The notes under the pieces were generated by a model that saw only the letters and a program-made list of their open reading frames with translations, ran no database searches and had not been told where the DNA came from. The translations under genes were made by a program, and so were the position numbers. Of a stretch of 32,656 nucleotides of DNA, positions 1-7,732 are shown piece after piece. Within the stretch, counting starts at the first letter, position 1, and every line of letters begins with the position of its first letter. This DNA is from JBDTVS01 sp040007095 (GTDB lineage Bacteria; Acidobacteriota; Vicinamibacteria; Vicinamibacterales; CAVVIG01): the NCBI GenBank assembly GCA_040007095.1, contig JBDTVS010000165.1, positions 1 through 32,656 on the forward strand. Direction: 5' to 3'.

Positions 1-189
1 TTTGTGATCCGAGTCGGCGAGTGGGGCGGGCACATGCTGATGGAATGCGACGATCCGGTGACCATTCACAAATTCTGTTCGATGCTCCCTGCGTTCGTGT
101 TCGAGGTGCACCCCGTCATCCCGGTCGAAGAAGCCGTCCGCGGCGAACTCGAGGTCATCGCCTGGCGAGATGGCCTGAAAGGCATATGA
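1..189 (+). CDS. DUF3303-like protein, C-terminal part (truncated by window edge)
   Basis: The frame is open from the first base and stops at 187-189, so the true start is probably outside the window. The 62 visible residues contain an acidic 'ME-C-DDP' stretch, then a segment ending in PAFVFEVHPVIPVEEAV. That order resembles the C-terminal half of small DUF3303-type proteins, where an 'ETDDP' strand is followed by an 'FEF-V-PV' strand. DUF3303 proteins are small alpha/beta ferredoxin-like proteins of unknown function, and no catalytic residue can be named. A GTG at position 4 could serve as a start, but it would remove the first half of the fold. The family call is a pattern match from memory and moderately uncertain. 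Confidence 0.5.
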   Translation, partial: FVIRVGEWGGHMLMECDDPVTIHKFCSMLPAFVFEVHPVIPVEEAVRGELEVIAWRDGLKGI

Positions 190-384
190 CATTGAGGCGG
201 ATCGCATGGCATTCATCGCCTTTGCATTGTGTTCCCCGTCTGAACGGCCGGGGGGCGCGGGTGACGGATCACGTCGCCAAGTGGTGGTCGGATCTTCCCC
301 CCAGGGACCCATGCAGGAGGCAGCAAATCGGTCGATTGGGTTCCAACTCTTCCCGTGCCGCTCGGAGGTTGCGGAGCGCGCGGG

Positions 385-621
385 TCACCGGCCGAGGATG
401 TCTCGTTCAATGCGGCGTTTGGCTTCGTCCCAGGATTCGAGCGACTCGGTTCCAGCGTCCAACGATTTGATGCGCCGCTCGATTTCCGCAGCCCAGGCCT
501 GCTCGGCATCTGGATCCGACGGACCATCGAGACTGGCCAGTAGTTCAGCCGCGAGATCAGCTCGAGCCTTCAGGTCGAGTTGCAAGGCGTCGGCAAGGAC
601 GGCTTCAGCGGCCTTGGTCAT
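385..621 (-). CDS. Putative addiction-module antitoxin component (TIGR02574-like), orphan
   Basis: A 78-residue acidic, helix-rich protein. It begins MTKAAEAVLADALQL and continues with a segment on the pattern 'ARADLAAELLASLDGP-D-DAEQAWAAEIERR', typical of the 'putative addiction module component' family (CHP02574). Members are usually followed directly by a RelE/ParE-type toxin, which they neutralise. The start at 621 matches the usual length of about 75 residues; a longer upstream reading to 753 looks unrelated. No toxin-like frame follows on the minus strand between 384 and 1, and none precedes it. The gene is therefore either an orphan remnant or paired with a toxin elsewhere. The Shine-Dalgarno sequence is poor (GAGG abuts the ATG), which adds to doubt about the exact start. 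Confidence 0.65.
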   Translation of the reverse strand: MTKAAEAVLADALQLDLKARADLAAELLASLDGPSDPDAEQAWAAEIERRIKSLDAGTESLESWDEAKRRIERDILGR

Positions 622-859
622 CCTCGAATCCGACGCCGAGACGTGCCGCCCAACAAGCGGCTTACCGCCGTCGGGCCAGTGGCACATGATGGCTCGCGGC
701 TGAAGCGCAACGTTGTCTAGCCGGATCCAAATGGCAAAGACCGACGAATACATAAAGCTTGTAGCAGTTCGAAGGGCATGTCATTTGTGTGTCGCTCGGG
801 AATGCGGGAACACCGTGGACGCGATCGTCGCATCATTTCAACGTTTGGACTGCCGCCCA

Positions 860-913
860 AATCGCAGCGCTCGTGGCTCGCTGGGCGTTTGCGCTTCCAC
901 CGACGCTGCGATT
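860..913. promoter_or_regulatory. Perfect 10-bp inverted repeat upstream of the sensor kinase
   Basis: AATCGCAGCG at 860-869 is repeated as its exact reverse complement CGCTGCGATT at 904-913, with 34 nt between the arms. The right arm lies in the spacer of the candidate promoter at 889-918. That arrangement would suit an operator or a looped regulator site. It could also be a chance pairing in GC-rich DNA. Confidence 0.35.
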
Positions 914-918
914 ACACT
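889..918 (+). promoter_or_regulatory. Candidate sigma70-type promoter for the kinase/regulator operon
   Basis: TTGCGC at 889-894 and TACACT at 913-918 are separated by 18 nt, which resembles a -35/-10 pair. Transcription would begin near 925 and give a leader of about 50 nt before the proposed start at 976. The -35 match is moderate and no transcript data are available. Confidence 0.3.
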
Positions 919-975
919 CAGCCCGCTGCCCGGCCCGCGCGCTGGTCGATTCATCCCGCTGGAATGGGGCGTTCG

Positions 976-3900
976 ATGCCTCTCATGCATCCGCACCGCA
1001 CCGAGACGACTTCCCTGAACCGCCAGACCGCTTCGACGCGACATCGCCGTCGTGCCGGCCAACCCTTGCTGCGCGTCGGCATGCTCCTGGCGACGCTCGT
1101 CGTGTGGCGCCACGCGGCCGCGGCGTCCAACGTCGCGACGGACCACACCGCCGTGGACGGAGCGAGCTATTCCCTGACCGCCTGGACCGGCCAGGCCGGC
1201 CTGTCGCTCGGCGACGTGTTTGCGATCGCCGAGGATCGGGACGGGTATCTCTGGCTCGGCACCAGCAATGGGCTGGTCCGCTTCGACGGCGCGGTGTTCG
1301 CGCGGCGAGAGACCGGCGTGCAGCGGATGGCGGCCGCCGGCCAGGCCGTCTCGGCCCTGCTCGGCGCGCGTGACGGCTCGATCTGGATCGGACACGGCGG
1401 GGCCGGTGGCATCGCCCGCATCACCGGTGACGCGATCACGCACTTCGGGTCGGATTCCGGGCTGCCTCCCGGCGGCATCCTCGCCATCCGGGAGGATCGC
1501 GCCGGCACCATCTGGGCCGGCGGCCGCGGAGGGCTGTCGGCGTTCCGCAAAGGCCATTGGGACCGAGTCGTCGGCGCGCCCGAGTTGGAAGATGCGACGG
1601 TTTACAGCATCTACGAGGATCGCGACAGCCGGTTGTGGCTTGGGACCTCCAAGGGTGTGTACGCCAGCGTGGATCATCGATTCGAGCTCCAGCGTGGCGA
1701 AGCGACCTTCGTTCAGGACTTCGCGCAAGACCGCCACGGCAGGATGTGGACGACCGATACGAGGGAGACCATCAAACGACTCGCGACCGGCGAGGGACCG
1801 ATTCACCGCGCCGGCGCACTCGTGCCGGAAGGTGGCTGGCGAATGGCGTCGGATCGCGACGGCACCATGTGGGTGGCGGCTCTCGGCGGCGGGCTGATGC
1901 GCCTCATCGAGGACGACTCCGGCAAGGCCATCATCGAGCGCTTTCCGTACGAGCACAAGATTGCCGGATCTCCCCGGGCGGTCTTCGCCGACCGTCACGA
2001 GAACATCTGGGTCGGCTTGCGCGCCGGCGGCCTGCTGCGCGTGTCCAAGAACTACATCCACAACACCCTGCTGCTCGAAGGGCTCACCAACGATGGCGTC
2101 CGTGCGATCCGCGCCACGCCCGACGGTTCGGTCTGGGTCGCGACCGGGCACAGCCTGAATCGATTCATCGGCACGCGGCGCGACGTGTACGCGGTGGCAC
2201 AGACGCGCGCCATCGAGGTAGACGGCTCGGGCCAGCTCTGGATCGCCGCGGTGCACGGGTTCGGACGCTTCGAGAACGGCGGCCTCGCTCGCATCGATTT
2301 TCCGACCGATGTCCGATGGCAGGAGATCATGAGCGTGGCGACCGATTCCTCGGGCGCGCACTGGCTCTGTTCATCGCAGCAGGGCGTGATGGTCTGGCGC
2401 GCCGGCACCCTCAGGCGCTTCCCCGACCTGCCCCGGATGGTCGAATCCTGCAGTTCCATCTCCATAGACAGCCGCGGCCGGCCGTGGATCGGACTGACCG
2501 CAGGGGGAGTGGCTCTCTACGACGCGGGCACGCTCCGCCATTTCGGAGAAAGCCATGGACTGGCCGCCGGCCCGGTTCTCCAGGTTCTGGAAGATCGGAC
2601 CGGCAACATCTGGGTCGCAACGCCCTCGGGAATCAGCCGCTTCCAGGACGGCCGATTCACGACCGTCACACAGCGAAATGGACCCTTTACCGGTTTGACC
2701 CCGGCGCTCGTACTGGACGACGAGGGATACCTTTGGGTAGGGATCAGCTCTGGAGCCGCCATCGCCCGGTTCCGCCCGAGCGAGATGGATCGGGTCGCGG
2801 CAGACCCGTACCATGAGGTGCAGTACACACTGTATGACGCGTCCGACGGGCTGCACGGCCAAATCGCGAGGCAGCAGGGCCGGGCGCTGGCGGCCCGCGC
2901 CGCGGACGGCCGCCTGTGGTTCGTTTCCGGGACGACGATCGTGATGATCGATCCCCGCCACCTGCCAAAAAGCCAGCGACCCGTGGCGCCGCACATCGAC
3001 GCCGTCTCGACGGATGGCAGACAGATCGCCGCCGCGCAGAGCGTTCGTTTGCCCGCAGGCGTCAGGAATCTCGCGATCGATTGGAGCGCGAGCAGCCTGA
3101 ACGCCGCCTCGAAGCTGCGCTTCCGCTATCGCCTCGAGGGCTACGATGCAGAGTGGGTGAACGTGGGCTCGGGACGACACGTCGCGTATGCCCGGCTTCC
3201 GTCAGGGGACTATCGATTCAAAGTGAGCGCTACCTACGACGGCATCTGGACAGACGGGGAATCGTGGGCGTTCTCGGTCGCCGCACCCTTCTATCTGTCG
3301 GGCTGGTTTGTGGCGCTTTGCGCTGCCGCCACCATCGGGCTCGTGGCGACGGCGTGGTGGCTGCGGGTCCGGGCGATCCGGCAGCGCTACGTGCTGGTAT
3401 TCAACGAGCGGGCCGTGGTCAGCCGCGAAATCCACGACACCCTGCTCCAGAGTCTGGCTGCGATCGGCGTCGAGCTCGAGACCGCGCTGCGCCAGCTCGA
3501 TCCGCGGCAGACGGCTGTCGTGAGCACGCTGCACCGCCTGCGGCGCCAGACCGGGCACTCGCTCAAGGAAGCCCGGGATCTGGTCGTCGCGTTGAGACGG
3601 ACCCAACTCTCGAGGGCGCCCTGCCTGATTGAAACGCTGCGCGACATCGCCGACCACACGACGCTCGCGCGCGCCACCAACGTCAGCTTGTCGGTCGACG
3701 GGACGGCGAGGCGCGGTTCCGCCGACGTCGAGCTGCAGCTGCTGCGTATTTGCCAGGAGGCGGTCAACAATGCGATCGCCCACGGCGCGGCCACCGAGAT
3801 CCACATCGTATTGGCGTTCCGCGGCGCCGAGATCGCGCTCCGCGTCGCCGACAACGGCCGCGGGTTCGTGGTCGACTTCGACGCGGAGTCCGCGGCAAGC

Positions 3901-4026
3901 GAGGAGCATCTGGGTCTGCTCGGCATGCAGGAGAGAGCCTCGCGCATCAGGGGGCGCTTGTCGATCACCAGCGCGCCGGGATCCGGAACGGTCGTCGAGG
4001 TCACGGCGCCCGCGGATGGGCAGTGA
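976..4026 (+). CDS. Two-component regulator propeller sensor histidine kinase
   Basis: A 1016-residue hybrid-length sensor kinase with an extracytoplasmic input region. After an arginine-rich N-terminus and hydrophobic signal (LLRVGMLLATLVVW) come about a dozen Reg_prop units of the type 'EDRDGYLWLGTSNGL-RF', forming two seven-bladed-propeller-like sensors. A Y_Y_Y domain follows at about 696-765 and a transmembrane helix at about 774-796. The cytoplasmic part has a HisKA_3-type H-box (REIHDTLLQ, phospho-acceptor His820). The HATPase domain has an N-box (QEAVNN, about 927-932), DNGRG (about 959-963) and LGLLGMQERA. It autophosphorylates and should pass the phosphate to the NarL-type regulator encoded immediately downstream. 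The frame is open back to 778; 976 was chosen for the signal peptide and a GGGGCG stretch upstream, with 964 and 985 as alternatives. The ligand is unknown. Confidence 0.9.
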   Translation: MPLMHPHRTETTSLNRQTASTRHRRRAGQPLLRVGMLLATLVVWRHAAAASNVATDHTAVDGASYSLTAWTGQAGLSLGDVFAIAEDRDGYLWLGTSNGLVRFDGAVFARRETGVQRMAAAGQAVSALLGARDGSIWIGHGGAGGIARITGDAITHFGSDSGLPPGGILAIREDRAGTIWAGGRGGLSAFRKGHWDRVVGAPELEDATVYSIYEDRDSRLWLGTSKGVYASVDHRFELQRGEATFVQDFAQDRHGRMWTTDTRETIKRLATGEGPIHRAGALVPEGGWRMASDRDGTMWVAALGGGLMRLIEDDSGKAIIERFPYEHKIAGSPRAVFADRHENIWVGLRAGGLLRVSKNYIHNTLLLEGLTNDGVRAIRATPDGSVWVATGHSLNRFIGTRRDVYAVAQTRAIEVDGSGQLWIAAVHGFGRFENGGLARIDFPTDVRWQEIMSVATDSSGAHWLCSSQQGVMVWRAGTLRRFPDLPRMVESCSSISIDSRGRPWIGLTAGGVALYDAGTLRHFGESHGLAAGPVLQVLEDRTGNIWVATPSGISRFQDGRFTTVTQRNGPFTGLTPALVLDDEGYLWVGISSGAAIARFRPSEMDRVAADPYHEVQYTLYDASDGLHGQIARQQGRALAARAADGRLWFVSGTTIVMIDPRHLPKSQRPVAPHIDAVSTDGRQIAAAQSVRLPAGVRNLAIDWSASSLNAASKLRFRYRLEGYDAEWVNVGSGRHVAYARLPSGDYRFKVSATYDGIWTDGESWAFSVAAPFYLSGWFVALCAAATIGLVATAWWLRVRAIRQRYVLVFNERAVVSREIHDTLLQSLAAIGVELETALRQLDPRQTAVVSTLHRLRRQTGHSLKEARDLVVALRRTQLSRAPCLIETLRDIADHTTLARATNVSLSVDGTARRGSADVELQLLRICQEAVNNAIAHGAATEIHIVLAFRGAEIALRVADNGRGFVVDFDAESAASEEHLGLLGMQERASRIRGRLSITSAPGSGTVVEVTAPADGQ

Positions 4027-4030
4027 CCGC

Positions 4031-4678
4031 ATGGCAGCCTCCCCCCTTCGTTTGATGATCGTCGACGACCACCGCCTCCTGCGAAAGGGCATCGCACGCC
4101 TGCTCGATCTCGAACCAGGGATGACCGTCATCGCTGAAGCCGGCAACGGTGAAGAGGCCGTCGAGCAGTTCAGGCGCCACACGCCCGATGTCACCCTCAT
4201 GGACCTCGAATTGCCGCGCATGGATGGGATCGAGGCCATCACCGTCATTCGCCGCGAGTACCCGAACGCTCGAATGATCGCGCTCACCATGTATCAGGGG
4301 GATGAGGACATCCATCGCGCCGTCCAGGCCGGAGCGGTCGCGTACCTGCTGAAAGACACCGTCCCCGAAGTGCTCATCCGGGTGATTCGCGACGTGCACG
4401 CAGGGCGCCGCGTGTTCGCCCCCGAGATCCTCGCGGCGATCGAGGGGCGCGCCGGCCAGCCGGCGTTGACGTCGCGCGAGGTGCAGGTGCTGGAACTGCT
4501 GGCGGAGGGCAAGCGCACGAAAGAGATCGCCGCGGCGCTCGGGGTGACGAGCGATACCGCGAACGCCCACATCAAGAACATCTACTCGAAGTTCGCCGTG
4601 CACGGCCGCGGGGCGGTGGTTTCAGAGGCGATCAGGCGAGGATTCATCCGGCGGGAACGCAGCACGTTTCCGATCTAG
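4031..4678 (+). CDS. NarL/FixJ-family response regulator (REC + LuxR HTH)
   Basis: A 215-residue DNA-binding response regulator, very probably the partner of the upstream kinase, whose stop lies 4 nt before this ATG. The receiver domain shows the acidic pair D12/D13 (MIVDDH), phospho-acceptor D58 (TLMDLELPRMDG), T86 and K108 (AYLLKDT). The LuxR-type helix-turn-helix occupies about 145-205 (LTSREVQVLELLAEG, then KEIAAALGVTSDTANAHIKNIYSK). An in-frame ATG at 4016 would overlap the kinase stop and add five residues. The next gene downstream encodes a cytochrome, so the regulated genes could be the neighbouring locus, but no binding site is evident. Confidence 0.93.
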   Translation: MAASPLRLMIVDDHRLLRKGIARLLDLEPGMTVIAEAGNGEEAVEQFRRHTPDVTLMDLELPRMDGIEAITVIRREYPNARMIALTMYQGDEDIHRAVQAGAVAYLLKDTVPEVLIRVIRDVHAGRRVFAPEILAAIEGRAGQPALTSREVQVLELLAEGKRTKEIAAALGVTSDTANAHIKNIYSKFAVHGRGAVVSEAIRRGFIRRERSTFPI

Positions 4679-4719
4679 CGGCGCCGGCCGCTCGTGGTGG
4701 TTCTTCACGTTTTCGCGAC

Positions 4720-4797
4720 GTTCACCACCGAGCACACCGGGTGCACCGAGCGAACACCTGGGACTTTCTCGGTGATCTCGGTAACCTCGGCGGTGAC
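4720..4797. repeat. Family-B dispersed hairpin repeat, copy 1 (9-nt units, CACCGAG type)
   Basis: The left arm (4720-4754) is built of degenerate 9-nt units ACCACCGAG, CACACCGGG and TGCACCGAG. The right arm (4764-4797) carries the same units in reverse complement (CTCGGTGAT, CTCGGTAAC, CTCGGCGGTGAC). The whole could fold into a long imperfect hairpin. It lies about 40 nt after the response-regulator stop, so it may also help to end or stabilise that transcript. A related element is at 27264-27347 and a CACAAAG-type relative at 13761-13831. Confidence 0.7.
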
Positions 4798-4931
4798 ACT
4801 TCTCACCATTATCGGTAATTGACACCCTCCGGTCGGTCGGCCACGATTTCAGGTCGCGTCCCGGCGTCGACGTCACCCGCTGAGGCGGCAGAGAGTCTCG
4901 AGTCATTCTCAAGGTTCTGAAGGGGGCATCC

Positions 4932-5861
4932 GTGCGACCTTGCCTGGCAGCCCGTGATAAAAGCCCGTCTGCATTCGGCGAACGCTGCATCCCGCCTCGC
5001 GGCGTTGCTCAACGCTCAAATACTCCCGGTATTCTCGCGTTTCGCGCCTGGCGATCCGGGCGCCTCGTCCGCCTCGGTGCGACGACGGACTTTCACCACG
5101 GGCTGCTTGCGGTCGCGGTCCTGATGGTCATCGCCGCGCTGGCGCGCCCGTCGCTGGTCGCGCAGGGGCTCCCTGCCTCCGTGGACGCGCAGGACGGTCA
5201 GCGCCTGTACCTCGGCGCGTGCACGAATTGCCACGGACCGGATGGCGCCAGCGTGCCCGGTGTGGACCTGGCCCATGGCCAGTTTCGGCGTGCAACGTCC
5301 GACGACGAAATCGCCGAGATCATCCGGCGGGGGATACCCGGAACCGCCATGCCTCCTGGGAACTATTCGACCACGCAGGCCGCTCGAATCGTCGCCTACC
5401 TGCGCTTCCTTGCGGCCTCGGGCCAAACCACAACCGCGACCGGAGATCCCGCCCGCGGGCGGGCGGTGTTTGAAGGCAAAGGCCAGTGCCTCTCGTGTCA
5501 TCAGGTGCGCGGGAACGGTTCTCAACTCGGTCCGGATCTCAGTGATGTCGGGCGGCTGAGGCGCGCCGCCGATCTGGAACGTGCGATTGTCGATCCCGGA
5601 AAAGACGTGCTGCCGCAGAACCGAATGGTCAACGTGGTGACACGCGATGGGACCACGACGAAGGGCCGCCTGCTGCACCACGATACGTTCACGGTGCTCC
5701 TGCTGGACGCGCACGAGCAGTTGCGGGCGTTCGCGAAGTCGGATCTTCGCGACGTGGCGATTCTCAAGACGTCTACCAAGACCTCCTATCGCGGCAAGTT
5801 GACGCCGCAAGAGATTGCCGACGTGGTGGGATACCTCGTGTCCCTGAAGGGTGCACCGTGA
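4932..5861 (+). CDS. Diheme c-type cytochrome with TIGR02603-like C-terminal domain
   Basis: A periplasmic electron-transfer protein with two heme c attachment motifs, CTNCH (residues 97-101 from the GTG at 4932) and CLSCH (186-190). A likely axial Met lies in GTAMPPGNY. The C-terminal part (about 200-305) has the 'VV-RDG-TTKGRLL' and 'LTPQEIADVVGYL' segments seen in putative heme-binding TIGR02603 proteins. A hydrophobic export segment covers about 55-75 (FHHGLLAVAVLMVIAAL). The GTG at 4932 has a good ribosome site (AGGGGG, about 5 nt upstream), but residues 5-47 are encoded by dispersed repeat A1. Either the repeat has become part of the leader, or a later start is used; the next ATG, 5124, cuts into the signal. 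The stop overlaps the start of the quinoprotein gene, so the two products are probably partners. Confidence 0.82.
   Translation: MRPCLAARDKSPSAFGERCIPPRGVAQRSNTPGILAFRAWRSGRLVRLGATTDFHHGLLAVAVLMVIAALARPSLVAQGLPASVDAQDGQRLYLGACTNCHGPDGASVPGVDLAHGQFRRATSDDEIAEIIRRGIPGTAMPPGNYSTTQAARIVAYLRFLAASGQTTTATGDPARGRAVFEGKGQCLSCHQVRGNGSQLGPDLSDVGRLRRAADLERAIVDPGKDVLPQNRMVNVVTRDGTTTKGRLLHHDTFTVLLLDAHEQLRAFAKSDLRDVAILKTSTKTSYRGKLTPQEIADVVGYLVSLKGAP
4945..5072 (+). repeat. Family-A dispersed repeat, copy 1
   Basis: Bases 4945-5002 match 32599-32656 at 54 of 58 positions. Bases 4984-5072 align without gaps to the reverse complement of about 10602-10690; the shared core includes GCATCCCGCCTCGC, GCGTTGCTC and GCGATCCGGGCGCCTCG. 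The copy lies inside the open frame of the cytochrome gene and supplies most of its N-terminal codons. Confidence 0.85.
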
Positions 5862-7540
5862 AGATCGCCGCGAAACGACCGGACCAGTCCGGGGTTGTCC
5901 ACAACTCCATGATGCGACGCATTCTGTGGTTGACGCTGCTCCTGATGGGTACATCCCTGCAGGCGCAGGTGTCGTTCGACCGCCTGCTTCGCGCGGATGG
6001 CGAACCGCAGAACTGGTTGATGTACTCGGGCACGTTCAAAGGGCACCGCTACAGCGATCTCCGGCAGATTACCCCCGACAACGTCCGCAACCTCGAACCC
6101 AAATGGGTGTTCCAGGCGCGATCGCTGGAGAAGTTCGAGGCCACCCCGCTGGTCGTCGACGGCGTCCTGTACACGGTTCAACCGCCCAACGATCTCGTGG
6201 CGCTCGACGCGCAGAGCGGACGAATCTACTGGGTCTATTCGCATCGGCCGTCGCAGCTGGCCCGCTTGTGCTGCGGGCGCGTCAACCGCGGTCTCGCCAT
6301 TCTTGGAGACTCGCTCTTCATGGGCACGATCGATGGTCATCTCGTGGCGGTGAACGCCAGGAGCGGCCGGTTGCTCTGGGATGTCGCGCTCGCCAGGCCC
6401 GAGGCGGGCTACAGCCTGACGCTCGCGCCGCTGGTCGTCAAGGACAAGGTGATTGTCGGGCCCGCCGGTGGTGAATACGGCATTCGCGGCTTCCTCGCGG
6501 CGTACGATGCCAAGACCGGCAAGGAAGTGTGGCGGTTCAACACGGTCGCCGGACCGGGCGAAGCGGGACGCGACACCTGGGGCGGCGACTCCTGGAAGAC
6601 CGGCGGCGGCTCGATTTGGGTGACGGGCTCGTACGATCCGGAGTCGAACCTGACGTACTGGGGCGTCGGCAACGCAGGTCCCGATCGCAACGGCGATTCG
6701 CGCCCCGGCGACAATCTCTACACCGCCTCGGTCGTCGCGCTGGATGCGGATACCGGCACGCTGAAGTGGCATTACCAGTTCTCTCCGCACGACGAGTTCG
6801 ACCAGGACGCCACGCAGATCGCCGTCCTGGCCGATATCCGCTGGGAGGGCCGCACGCGCAAGGCGCTGTTGTGGGCCAACCGCAACGGCTTCTTCTATGT
6901 GCTCGATCGCACCACTGGGGAGTTCCTCTCGGGCAAGCCCTTTGTCCGGGTCACCTGGGCCGAAGGGTTCGACGCGAAAGGCAGACCCAACAGAGTCCCT
7001 GGCCAGGAGGCCACGCCGGCGGGCACCCTGGTCTATCCCGGCAATCAAGGCGCGACCAACTGGTACAACCCGTCGTTCAGCCCGAGGACCGGACTGCTCT
7101 ATGTGCCGGCCTGGGTGAATTACGCCTCGCTGTTCATCAAGCGCCCCCAGACATATGTCGAGGGGCAGTACTTCGGAGGAGGAGAAGGACGCGCGACCGA
7201 CGCCCAGGGGTTGCGAACGGGCACCAACAACCTCAGGACCGAAGATGAGGGCTACGGCGCGATCCTCGCCATCGATCCGCTGACCGGCCAGCGCAAGTGG
7301 GAATACAAGATGGTCGATTTCACCGATGCCGGCATCCTCACGACCGCGTCCGATCTGCTGTTCAGCGGCGGTCGGGAGGGCGACTTCTACGCGCTCAACG
7401 CACGGACTGGTGCCCTGTTGTGGCGATTCGCCGCCGGCGGCCAGGTTCAGTCAGGACCGATGACCTATTCGATCGGCGGACGACAGTATGTGGCCGTGAA
7501 TGCCGGCAACTCGCTGTACGCATTCGCACTGAGGCAGTAG
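5858..7540 (+). CDS. PQQ-dependent (quinoprotein) dehydrogenase, methanol/ethanol-type fold
   Basis: A 560-residue periplasmic beta-propeller oxidoreductase. The signal peptide lies around residues 18-37 (MMRRILWLTLLLMGTSLQAQ). Repeated 'ALDA-SG-I-WVY' tryptophan-docking motifs mark the propeller blades. Family hallmarks are a vicinal Cys pair (Cys138-Cys139), probable calcium ligands Glu206 (GGEYGIRG) and Asn272 (GVGNAGP), and the probable catalytic Asp285 in PGDNLYTAS. There is no fused C-terminal cytochrome domain, so electrons probably go to the diheme cytochrome encoded just upstream; its stop overlaps this GTG (GTGA), and AAGGG lies about 8 nt before it. A second start at 5909 would leave just the signal peptide. 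These enzymes oxidise alcohols or aldehydes to a quinol-bound cofactor; the substrate here is unknown. Confidence 0.88.
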   Translation: MKIAAKRPDQSGVVHNSMMRRILWLTLLLMGTSLQAQVSFDRLLRADGEPQNWLMYSGTFKGHRYSDLRQITPDNVRNLEPKWVFQARSLEKFEATPLVVDGVLYTVQPPNDLVALDAQSGRIYWVYSHRPSQLARLCCGRVNRGLAILGDSLFMGTIDGHLVAVNARSGRLLWDVALARPEAGYSLTLAPLVVKDKVIVGPAGGEYGIRGFLAAYDAKTGKEVWRFNTVAGPGEAGRDTWGGDSWKTGGGSIWVTGSYDPESNLTYWGVGNAGPDRNGDSRPGDNLYTASVVALDADTGTLKWHYQFSPHDEFDQDATQIAVLADIRWEGRTRKALLWANRNGFFYVLDRTTGEFLSGKPFVRVTWAEGFDAKGRPNRVPGQEATPAGTLVYPGNQGATNWYNPSFSPRTGLLYVPAWVNYASLFIKRPQTYVEGQYFGGGEGRATDAQGLRTGTNNLRTEDEGYGAILAIDPLTGQRKWEYKMVDFTDAGILTTASDLLFSGGREGDFYALNARTGALLWRFAAGGQVQSGPMTYSIGGRQYVAVNAGNSLYAFALRQ

Positions 7541-7548
7541 CTAACACG

Positions 7549-7568
7549 GTCCGGCTGAAAGGCCGGAC
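7549..7568 (+). terminator. Small hairpin after the quinoprotein gene
   Basis: GTCCGGC (7549-7555) pairs perfectly with GCCGGAC (7562-7568) around a 6-nt loop, 9 nt past the stop codon. No T-tract follows directly, although TTTTT occurs at 7599-7603. It may be a weak terminator or simply an mRNA-end hairpin. Confidence 0.35.
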
Positions 7569-7571
7569 ACC

Positions 7572-7603
7572 ACGTTCAACCCGACGTTCAACCCGACGTT
7601 TTT
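7572..7603. repeat. Tandem 12-bp direct repeat
   Basis: ACGTTCAACCCG occurs twice back to back (7572-7583 and 7584-7595), followed by a partial third copy, ACGTT. It lies between the quinoprotein and ankyrin genes and codes for nothing recognisable. Confidence 0.7.
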
Positions 7604-7732
7604 CGTGGAAGGGCGTGCGCACCTCGCTAATGACGACCGGTAGTTTGCCGTTTGAGACTGCAGCGCCACTGGAAACGTGTGACCATGGGTTGGATGTCGC
7701 GATGAAGACGTCCGCGATGAAAGGGTTCTTGA

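Larger units (their letters stand above)
622..975. other. Divergent intergenic region between antitoxin and sensor kinase
   Basis: This stretch of about 350 bp separates the minus-strand antitoxin gene from the plus-strand kinase. Open frames here show no recognisable protein. The right half holds a perfect 10-bp inverted repeat and a promoter-like pair of hexamers, listed separately. I see nothing else in it. Confidence 0.5.

Noticed and set aside
838..2361. Long minus-strand open frame (507 codons) opposite the sensor kinase
   Set aside because: It is a GC-rich shadow of the propeller repeats: Arg/Ala/Asp/Gly-rich with no domain, while the plus frame has a full kinase.
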